Notes under the pieces: generated by a model | Seen by the model: only the letters and a program-made list of their open reading frames with translations | The model's database searches: none | What the model was told of the DNA's origin: nothing | Program-made: the position numbers and the translations under genes | NCBI GenBank assembly: GCA_036244855.1 | Contig: BQKZ01000061.1 | Coordinates: forward strand, 1-12,683 | Direction: 5' to 3' | Length of the DNA stretch: 12,683 nucleotides | DNA from: Temnopleurus reevesii | Taxonomy: Eukaryota; Echinodermata; Echinoidea; Temnopleuroida; Temnopleuridae | In this document: piece after piece, positions 8,101 through 12,683 of the stretch | Layout: every line of letters begins with the position of its first letter | How positions within the stretch are numbered: position 1 is the first letter of the stretch

Positions 8101-8993
8101 ATGTTCAGAGTCAGTGTATTAAAGGGAATCTTTCATTAACTTTCAGTGATAATGAAATTTGAGAAAAATTAATTAGATTTTCAGAACAGCAATTTACAAC
8201 TCATCCAACAATTCAAAACAAATATTCAAGATATAAATAAACATAAATGTAAGAAGCGAACTGAAGTTATTAATTATCGAAAACCTCTTCACTTCTGAGG
8301 AGTATAGCTAGGTCAGCAACGTTTATACTGTTGGAATGAATCGCCTGATAAAATTACCAGAAATTATGGATAAATATCATGACTAAATTGTGCTATCCGT
8401 CACCTCAGTTTTTTTTCATGTCACTGTGAATGCATTTATTAATGTGCAAGTCAATGGCAGTGGCTAGACATATCTGTCACAAGCGATGACGAAACAGGCA
8501 GCAGTAAATGGACCAGTAACAATATGCTAATGTTATGTAAAGATTATTAATCAGTCTGCTTTCCTTTTGCATATACCTGTTTAATTCCCAGTGCATGGGC
8601 TACAATAAACTCAGCGACAACATCAGATTCTGGAATGTCTTCCCTTGCAAATTTCTCCTTCAGCCGATTTACTGCTCCAGAAACAGTTTCATTTTCAATG
8701 TGTACACTCCATGAATGACAATATATCTCATGCTGATTGTGAAAAAGATGAAATTTCCTGGCAATGAACTCGAAATTCCTTGTGCTGCAGCAAAACCCAT
8801 TAAGTCTGGAATTGAGTTTGGAATATGAAGTTCTATGGGAAAAGTGTGAGAACATCATATATTCTGGTGGAGTTGATTTGGGAGCTGGTAGGTGCTGATG
8901 ACGAATAAAACTACTATTAACTGACAAAAGTTGATGCAGTTTCTCTTCAAATCTCCTTCTAAAAATGAACGTAGCCAAGTTGTTTGACATCAT
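2095..8993 (-). CDS. HEMK1: HEMK1, mitochondrial release factor glutamine methyltransferase (8 exons)
   Basis: Joined exons, in transcript order: 8993-8577, 7844-7753, 7163-7070, 6327-6214, 5708-5644, 4150-3989, 3112-2903, 2128-2095. All seven introns are GT-AG and the phases agree, giving 1188 nt, 395 residues and a TGA stop. The HemK/PrmC family transfers methyl from S-adenosylmethionine to the glutamine of the GGQ motif of class I release factors; the animal HEMK1 form acts in mitochondria. Visible landmarks are an Arg-rich N-terminus (about 1-20) that could be a targeting peptide, the N-terminal helical domain (about 105-170), FIPRPETE (194-201), AdoMet motif I EVGCGSG (221-227), the catalytic NPPY (297-300), and [10 protein letters not shown] followed by [11 protein letters not shown] near the C-terminus. 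From memory human HEMK1 is about 338 residues, so this one is longer at the N-terminus. The start is the first ATG after an in-frame TGA near 9059. No break was seen in the reading frame. Confidence 0.93.
2211..2364. mobile_element. MITE with 25-bp TIRs
   Basis: GGGGGTGTTTCATCAAGATT at 2211, continuing to 2235, is exactly inverted at 2340-2364. The interior has a second palindrome GACAGTT...AACTGTC (about 2255-2276) around CCATGG. It lies in HEMK1 intron 7. Its ends resemble those of the element at 6886-7043. Confidence 0.8.
2527..2686. repeat. dispersed repeat, copy A
   Basis: The segment 2603-2686 (GACAAGTGACAATTTTATTT ... GGGCAAGTGGGTCTGTAGC) is similar, at roughly three quarters identity by eye, to 3678-3760 in intron 6. 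It lies in intron 7. The identical text at 12548-12683 is an artefact, not a third copy. Confidence 0.6.
2903..3112 (-). CDS. HEMK1: HEMK1 exon 7
   Basis: Encodes the last base of Arg315, residues 316-384 and two bases of Arg385. It contains [17 protein letters not shown], then [20 protein letters not shown], matching the EDPAALDGGEEGMDII and FLEVDPRHPEL stretches of vertebrate HEMK1. The acceptor is CATCTAG|A and the donor ACAGATAG|GTAAGT. A decayed second copy of this exon lies just upstream of it in intron 6. Confidence 0.95.
3175..3320 (-). pseudogene. decayed duplicate of HEMK1 exon 7
   Basis: Minus-strand reading gives [17 protein letters not shown], then after a frame break [14 protein letters not shown], running in parallel with [16 protein letters not shown] and [14 protein letters not shown] of the real exon 7. 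At the nucleotide level the plus-strand text around 3215-3285 aligns with 3003-3090. Reading is broken by a frameshift near 3243 and ends at TGA close to 3175. It starts about 60 bp from the acceptor of real exon 7, so it is probably a tandem exon duplication that has lost function. It lacks a good polypyrimidine tract and is not in frame. Confidence 0.7.
3590..3760. repeat. dispersed repeat, copy B
   Basis: 3678-3760 (GGCAAGTGAAAATTTCATTT ... GGGCAAGTGGGTTTGTAGC) matches copy A in the same orientation. An inverted CACTTGCCCGAAC at 3590 suggests the unit has internal symmetry. It lies in HEMK1 intron 6. No coding capacity is evident. Confidence 0.6.
3989..4150 (-). CDS. HEMK1: HEMK1 exon 6 (catalytic NPPY motif)
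   Basis: Encodes the last base of Arg261, residues 262-314 and two bases of Arg315. It has [13 protein letters not shown], whose NPPY (297-300) holds the substrate glutamine in this family, followed by [10 protein letters not shown], matching the 'L.PEI' stretch of vertebrate HEMK1. The acceptor is ATTCAG|G and the donor TTCAAG|GTCAGT. Confidence 0.95.
4603..4617 (+). repeat. tRNA-Leu-like primer-binding site, possible LTR remnant
   Basis: TGGCAGCGGTGGGAT is the reverse complement of the last 15 nt (with CCA) of animal tRNA-Leu as I recall it. It is preceded by TTTACA and six bases. In a retrotransposon this would be the site just inside the 5' LTR. I see no LTR pair or gag/pol, so it would be a remnant. 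It lies in intron 5. Confidence 0.35.
4819..5250 (-). pseudogene. broken RecQ-like helicase 5' fragment inside the transposon
   Basis: From an ATG at 5250 the frame encodes [13 protein letters not shown] (residues 30-42), like the RecQ zero motif and the helix after it, then a Walker-A remnant FGKSGIF (58-64). Two adjacent stops at 4929-4924 follow. The same frame then resumes as [20 protein letters not shown] (4884-4825), a close match to RecQ motif Ia. Between the first two motifs the next frame reads [10 protein letters not shown] (5107-5078), the usual lead-in to GKS, so two small indels displaced it. DEAH and later helicase motifs are absent. The 3' end coincides with the terminal inverted repeat. 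It is a 5' gene fragment captured by, or left over within, the element. Confidence 0.65.
5251..5517 (-). promoter_or_regulatory. possible promoter of the helicase fragment
   Basis: Immediately upstream of the minus-strand ATG at 5250 is a perfect octamer (ATGCAAAT at 5271-5278 on the plus strand) and a CCAAT box read on the plus side near 5336. There is an 11-bp stem (5357-5367 with 5399-5409) and a small GACGCC/GGCGTC hairpin near 5429-5445. The combination resembles a compact animal promoter carried along with the gene fragment, but no start site can be shown. Confidence 0.3.
5644..5708 (-). CDS. HEMK1: HEMK1 exon 5
   Basis: Encodes residues 240-260 plus two bases of Arg261: a strand ending in AHVTAID followed by the helix [11 protein letters not shown]. 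The acidic residue after TAI is where this family contacts the AdoMet ribose. The acceptor is TTATAG|GCA. The donor chosen is AAAAG|GTTAGG, because it keeps frame with exon 6; a second GT seven bases further on would not. Confidence 0.92.
6214..6327 (-). CDS. HEMK1: HEMK1 exon 4 (AdoMet-binding motif I)
   Basis: Encodes residues 202-239 in phase 0 at both ends. It carries [17 protein letters not shown], the glycine-rich loop that binds S-adenosylmethionine in class I methyltransferases of the HemK group. The acceptor is GTCGTAG|ATG and the donor GAGAAG|GTAGGT. Confidence 0.95.
6662..6885. repeat. pyrimidine-rich tract in intron 3
   Basis: The plus strand is dominated by C and T with TTCC/CTCT words, so the HEMK1 pre-mRNA is purine-rich here. 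A 64-codon frame across it is low-complexity and not a gene. Confidence 0.6.
6886..7043. mobile_element. hairpin MITE related to the one at 2211
   Basis: Left end TGTGTTTCATAAAG and right end (reverse) TGTGTTTCACAAATCTTTG are inverted, with further paired blocks AGATCTAC, CGACTG.TG and CCCTTTCT towards the middle. It lies in HEMK1 intron 3 close to exon 3. The TGTTTCAT.AAG end is shared with 2211-2364. Confidence 0.72.
7070..7163 (-). CDS. HEMK1: HEMK1 exon 3
   Basis: Encodes the last base of Arg170 and residues 171-201. It contains [11 protein letters not shown] and [10 protein letters not shown], the two most conserved stretches between the N-terminal domain and the methyltransferase domain of HemK/PrmC. 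The acceptor is TTTTTCAG|A and the donor ACAGAG|GTTTGT. Confidence 0.95.
7239..7440 (+). repeat. tRNA-derived SINE-like sequence
   Basis: The head (7239-7308) has a pol III A box TGGTCTAGTGG (7246-7256) and B box GGTTTGATTCC (7289-7299), a 4-bp D stem GTCT/AGAC and most of an acceptor stem. It resembles tRNA-Glu or tRNA-Asp. The anticodon stem pairs poorly and the T stem is imperfect, so it is not a working tRNA. The following 130 bases would be the SINE body; the 3' limit is a guess. It sits in HEMK1 intron 2, opposite to the gene. Confidence 0.6.
7753..7844 (-). CDS. HEMK1: HEMK1 exon 2
   Basis: Encodes residues 140-169 plus two bases of Arg170. The acceptor is ATCAG|CTG and the donor GCAAG|GTATGA. 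The peptide, with [19 protein letters not shown] at its end, matches the helix preceding the PVQYILGEW motif in HemK proteins. It is the shortest of the internal matches, but phase and position fit exactly. Confidence 0.87.
8086..8100 (+). repeat. second primer-binding-site-like motif
   Basis: TGGCAGCAGTGGGAT, one base different from the motif at 4603, again follows ATTACA by four bases. The flanks are otherwise unlike each other. It lies in HEMK1 intron 1. Confidence 0.33.
8577..8993 (-). CDS. HEMK1: HEMK1 exon 1
   Basis: Encodes residues 1-139, phase 0 at the donor CAG|GTATAT. Two consecutive ATGs start it (8993 and 8990). The first 20 residues include an RRR cluster and few acids, compatible with mitochondrial import. 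The last 35 residues match the family's N-terminal helical domain: a helix with VNRLKEKF, then an IPESD turn and [11 protein letters not shown], which corresponds to the IPEA...YIVAHVLG segment of vertebrate HEMK1. Residues 40-100 have no similarity I recognise. Confidence 0.88.
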
Positions 8994-9330
8994 GTTTGAT
9001 CTTGAAAGAAGTGTAGGTACAAAACTTTGAAAATTTCTTGTGACGAGTGCGAATGATCAATCAATGTTCTACATCCAAATTCAGTGATGAAAATGGTCTG
9101 CCACTTCACTGAGCTTTGTGCGAGAAGAGGCTGACGATCTACGGAGCAGCGCCGGTCTGTAATACCTCTACAATCACGCTGTATTCGCTCGGGTCAGGCG
9201 GGCATTTCGCAAAGCTCGCCAGACACAAGTGAAGATGTTGTCACCTAGTCTACGCGTCTTAACATTTCAGACCCCTATCTGTCTGAAATCGATGATGCTC
9301 AAAATCATTTGCAATTGTGATGGTGATTTT
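8994..9330 (-). promoter_or_regulatory. HEMK1 5' flank and probable promoter
   Basis: This lies upstream of the start codon of HEMK1. Positions 9120-9260 are richer in CpG than the surroundings, as expected near a TSS of a housekeeping gene. A 9-bp stem with an 8-nt loop (9264-9272 with 9281-9289) sits at its outer edge. No TATA box was convincing. On the other strand a 34-codon or so frame starts at 9236, too short to call. Any divergent gene is unproven. Confidence 0.4.
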
Positions 9331-9336
9331 GATCAT

Positions 9337-9337
<1 letters not shown>

Positions 9338-9386
<49 letters not shown>
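9338..9386. repeat. (GAT)n microsatellite, about 16 units
   Basis: Uninterrupted GAT units. Degenerate GAT-rich sequence continues in patches to about 9716, with a second purer block at 9454-9510 followed by GTT and poly-T. Frames through it would give poly-Met or poly-Asp and are not proteins. Confidence 0.95.
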
Positions 9387-9716
9387 TTATTGTTGGCCAG
9401 TGGAATGCACTATGAACAGGTGTTTCCTACAGGCATCTTTGGCTTAAAAGTAAGTGATGATGATTATGATGATGATGGTGGTTGTGGTGATGATGATGAT
9501 GATGATGTTGTTGTTGTTTTTTTTTTATAATATTTCCATTGTCCATTCATTGAAAATGATAATGCTAGGGAACGATAAGATAAATATTGGCGATGATGAG
9601 AGTTACCAGTATGCCGGTGATGACGATGGTTTCGATTTATGAAGTTTACATTTTAATGCGGATGGAAAGATGATAATTACTTTGCTGATGATAGTGATGA
9701 TGAGGATAATGATGAT

Positions 9717-10139
9717 GCTTCTTTTTATTCATGGTATATGCTTGTACTGATAATTGGTTGCTAATGTGCTGATACTAGAATGTGAAAGTAATTTGGCCAG
9801 TGGGATTGAAGAAAACAGAAGTGATGGTTTATAATTCAATTTCCCCCTCCTTTCTGGTCAAGAGTTTCAATGTCTAGCTTTGTAGACTATCTCGGGAAAT
9901 ACCGGGATACCAACCACGCCCACGCAAGGTTACCAACAGCCTCCTCTTTCTTGCTCAAAACTTTGAGCATCTTTAATCTTGAAGAGTTTAAAGATTATCG
10001 ACACGTTAAATGCAGATGTAGACCGTTATATTCGATAAATGAACATTGCCCAATAATTCAAGACCTGGGTTAGCCCATCCACCCTTTGAAAAGTGCCTTG
10101 ATAAATCAATACGTTATGATGTACCGGTGGTTCGCTTTT
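9717..10139. other. intergenic stretch with nothing assigned
   Basis: AT-rich, with one 67-codon frame (9870-10073, plus strand) without recognisable motifs, flanking exons or codon bias strong enough to call. Confidence 0.5.
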
Positions 10140-10410
10140 AATTGTGCACCGATCCGTGCACGCATGTAAACAATCGAGAAGGGGTTAATCGTGGGAACTG
10201 TTGCTAGCGCGCGGCGCGGAAACTCGCCGGGACAAAACAGGTGTATATGGGCAACAATGGTAAATGCTGCATTGAAAAGCGGCGAATGAATGCATGTGTA
10301 TTAATAGGGCTATTAACACTGAGGTTATATTGCATGTATCGCGGAGAAACATATCAAGAAGGTGTCATTAGCTGGAGGAGAGGATAATTCGAAAAGAACT
10401 TGGGACAATC
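10140..10410 (+). promoter_or_regulatory. CpG-richer patch, possible TSS and first exon
   Basis: Between AT-rich flanks this stretch has clustered CpG (GCGCGCGGCGCGG near 10206) and ends at a good donor CAATC|GTGAGT (10411). A short frame reads MYRGETYQEGVISWRRG from 10335. This fits a mostly untranslated first exon of a plus-strand gene extending beyond the window, but nothing confirms it. Confidence 0.25.
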
Positions 10411-10837
10411 GTGAGTTGCTAATCATTTATTTTCAAACCATTTGAAAAAGAATCAAACAAGGAAGTGAGACCAATAGTGATAATTCCTTGGTGAGACATT
10501 TGAAACGAGTACAGAAAGAGAATCAATAAGTCAAGGGGGAGCTGTGTCATGGGCCAGAGTTTTTTTAGTTGTTTTTTTCCCTGCACTGCATACATGCATG
10601 CAGCTCTATGTGGATTTATCAAGATAAAAAAGACCATGAATATGATGAATTGCGTTGCAGACATGAATTGTGTTCTTATTTTTGTTAGATATATGTTCTG
10701 TTACTTTGCATTTTTGTATTTCCATAAATTGATTGTACATTTCGGGAGGCATGGGAACATTGTTGGCTTATACTTACAAATGAAAAGGATCCATGTAAGA
10801 ATTTTGAATTGATAATCGAAATAAAAATATATCTTAC

Positions 10838-10932
10838 AATATATCTTCATTTTCAATCTCTTGGAGTTGGGTAACTTGGACTTCGGTGACTCTGGTTTAG
10901 GAAGCTGTACATCTATTATTTCTGACAATTGC
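10838..10932 (-). CDS. weak candidate exon of an unidentified gene
   Basis: Minus strand, between an AG and a GTAAGA donor, reads LSEIIDVQLPKPESPKSKLP and continues Lys-rich. The composition looks coding, but the acceptor has a purine-rich rather than pyrimidine-rich tract and no second exon was found nearby. I do not recognise it. Confidence 0.2.
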
Positions 10933-12302
10933 CTATTTTTTCAATAATTATACCATCGGAAGTAATTTGTGCTGCTTTAAAAAAGCACCTCTTGGAGTAA
11001 TTATCATTAATTATCAGGAAATATAGAAGATAAAAACTTAATTTTTTAATCTAAAACCTGGCAAAAATAAACACACACATATAATGACCGGAAGTGGGTA
11101 CCCCTTTTCATACAACTTGTTTATGGTTACTGCCTAGCGCCATCTGATTTTCTTAGTTTACATTTATAGTTGGTGGCAGTTAAAAATTGATTAATGTTAT
11201 ACTTGCCTGGATGAATTATGTAATCCAGATGAAAAACTAAAAATTAATTGGAATGTGTATAGCTCCACAACAATTTTATGCGCTTCAACTGTTTGTGAGC
11301 ATGCAGCTATGATAATCCAACATTTTAATGGTCTTTCTAGGGTGCAATCACTCAGTATGTGCCAGATTTATATTAAGAAAAAGTTACAGTTCTTTGGTAA
11401 GTGATCTATCCCAAACTTGTCCTTAGCATACTTGTATTTTTGTCAACATAAGGTCTATTACAGAGATGCCAACCATTTTACAATGTATGAAGCTAGAATT
11501 TGAATGTGAATAACACACCAACTGAACCAAATATTTTCTTGCAAGATCGAGAGAAAACATACATGTATTAATATTATCCATACACCTATAAGCTCAACCA
11601 TTCACCTCGAATGCCTGAAATTTACATTGAAATATACACCTTCTGCATAATATTTATTTGTATATTTATTCAAGACGGGCTGGTCTCGTTCAAGCCACAT
11701 GTAATTCTGTTTTGCAAGAGAGCCGGCCCTGCTGAAAACTGTACACAAAGTTCAAATACATAATGAAACACACAGAGAAACGAAAATAGAAGAAATTATA
11801 TTCTGGAACAGTTATCTCTGCTAGTTCAAGAGAGATTTAAGATACCCCACATATGCATCAGACATATATTTTTTTGTTTACAATATGCAGTCTTGGAGTC
11901 TAGCTGTATTTAATTTTCAACTGAAATATTTTGAAATTAGTTTGAAAATGAACGCTTTTAAATTCTAATAGACATATTTTTGACAAGCAATAGAGGGTAT
12001 GACTGGCTGTAAATATCAGTTAAAGTGTTTTTCTGTTTGATTTGTTTAATCATTAACAAAATCATTGTTACTTTGTCTGAAAATTTATTTGCATTCAAGA
12101 TGAAGGGCGAGACTTGCAGGCATATATTAAGTTAATGTTGAATATAAAACAAGACTAAATGAATATTGTGAAGTGGACAGAAAACTTAAGATATATATTG
12201 AAATATAAAATATTCCAAGTTGTTTTTTTTCAATCAATTTTTATATAACGTATTTAACGTTCCTTATTATGTAAATGTAGAGTGTTTTAATCAAAATTAT
12301 CC
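10933..12302. other. intergenic AT-rich stretch
   Basis: No frame, RNA gene or clear transposon found apart from the inverted repeat near 11670-11760. Confidence 0.5.
11670..11760. repeat. imperfect inverted repeat
   Basis: GGGCTGGTCTCGTTCAA near 11677 pairs with an inverted GGGCCGGCTCTCTTGCAA near 11732, with TTATTTGTAT-like outer flanks. It is possibly an old palindromic element. Confidence 0.35.
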
Positions 12303-12412
12303 CATCATCATCATCATTATCATCACCAATTCATCAAAATCATTACCATTGATCATGATGATCATCACCACCATCATCATCACAGTCATCCATCATCATT
12401 ATCTATCATTAT

Positions 12413-12480
<68 letters not shown>
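12303..12480. repeat. (ATC)n microsatellite
   Basis: Interrupted ATC units from 12303, pure from 12414 to 12480. This is the complementary orientation to the GAT block at 9338. Confidence 0.95.
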
Positions 12481-12484
<4 letters not shown>

Positions 12485-12509
12485 CCTCCTCCTCCTCCTC
12501 CTCCTCCTC
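12481..12509. repeat. (TCC)n microsatellite at the true end of the genomic sequence
   Basis: About nine TCC units follow the ATC block without a gap and run into the adapter at 12510. Confidence 0.9.
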
Positions 12510-12547
12510 CTGTCTCTTATACACATCTAGATGTGTATAAGAGACAG
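12510..12547. other. Nextera mate-pair junction adapter (two Tn5 mosaic ends), artificial
   Basis: CTGTCTCTTATACACATCT (12510-12528) is joined to its perfect reverse complement AGATGTGTATAAGAGACAG (12529-12547). This is the 38-bp circularisation junction of Nextera mate-pair libraries. Translation of it yields the well-known contaminant peptide VSYTHLDVYKRQ on the minus strand. Confidence 0.98.
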
Positions 12548-12683
12548 GTCCTATATTTGCAAAGAATTCATTGACAGTCAAGAATGTGAAGTTCTTGGAC
12601 TATGAAAACATTACTTGCCAATCGGACAAGTGACAATTTTATTTGCTTGCCTGATGGCTGAAATTTGTTGACCCCATCATCCG
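12548..12683. other. misassembled copy of 2527-2662
   Basis: Base-for-base identical, by reading, to 2527-2662 in the same orientation, beginning directly after the adapter. It is the far end of a circularised fragment, not local sequence. Confidence 0.95.

Noticed and set aside
9336..9642. Poly-Met frames on the plus strand
   Set aside because: Simple GAT repeat read in frame; no other coding evidence.
9870..10073. 67-residue plus-strand frame
   Set aside because: No recognised similarity, weak context, no supporting splice sites or neighbouring exons.
10419..10812. Overlapping 81- and 87-residue frames on opposite strands
   Set aside because: AT-rich, hydrophobic by composition and mutually overlapping; neither has other evidence.
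12510..12547. A real Tn5-type insertion or palindromic regulatory site
   Set aside because: Exact match to the synthetic mosaic-end junction, followed by a distant copy of the same contig; a natural origin is not plausible.
12399..12581. 60-residue minus-strand frame with poly-Glu and poly-Asp
   Set aside because: Translation of ATC/TCC microsatellites plus the sequencing adapter; it includes the contaminant peptide VSYTHLDVYKRQ.
2527..12683. 10-kb tandem duplication or circular element indicated by the terminal direct repeat
   Set aside because: The adapter between the copies shows that the repeat comes from library circularisation, not from a natural circle or duplication.

Overview
This window is animal nuclear DNA, AT-rich and full of introns and repeats. 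It most likely comes from a marine invertebrate, and the style of the hairpin elements suggests an echinoderm such as a sea urchin; that is an impression from repeat style, not a proven assignment. Long open frames are absent because the one clear gene is split into eight exons.

The gene is HEMK1 on the minus strand, coding from 8993 down to 2095. It encodes the mitochondrial N5-glutamine methyltransferase that modifies the GGQ motif of translation release factors. I could assemble a complete GT-AG model of 1188 coding bases (395 residues), with the AdoMet motif EVGCGSG and the catalytic NPPY motif intact. The 3' UTR and candidate poly(A) signals lie at 1605-2094, and the promoter side at 8994-9330.

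The introns hold most of the unusual material. Intron 6 carries a decayed second copy of exon 7 (about 3175-3320). Intron 5 carries a 733-bp DNA transposon (4819-5551) with perfect 34-bp terminal inverted repeats and a 9-bp target duplication. Inside it is the promoter and first part of a broken RecQ-like helicase gene. Intron 2 has a tRNA-derived SINE-like sequence. Intron 3 has a hairpin element and a pyrimidine-rich tract. Introns 1 and 5 each contain a motif that looks like a tRNA-Leu primer-binding site. Intron 7 holds another hairpin element and one copy of a dispersed repeat whose second copy is in intron 6.

Left of the gene (1-1600) there is a C/CA microsatellite and three hairpin elements. 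Right of the gene (9338-12509) there are GAT/ATC microsatellites and a CpG-richer patch near 10140-10410 that could be a first exon. No gene there could be proved.

The right end is artificial. Positions 12510-12547 are two head-to-head Tn5 mosaic ends, the Nextera mate-pair junction adapter. Everything after it (12548-12683) copies 2527-2662 in the same orientation. This is what a sequenced junction of a circularised fragment of about 10 kb spanning 2527-12509 would look like. Sequence from 12510 onward should not be treated as genomic at this place. I found no convincing new multi-gene biological system; the most notable biology is the exon-7 relic and the helicase-bearing transposon.
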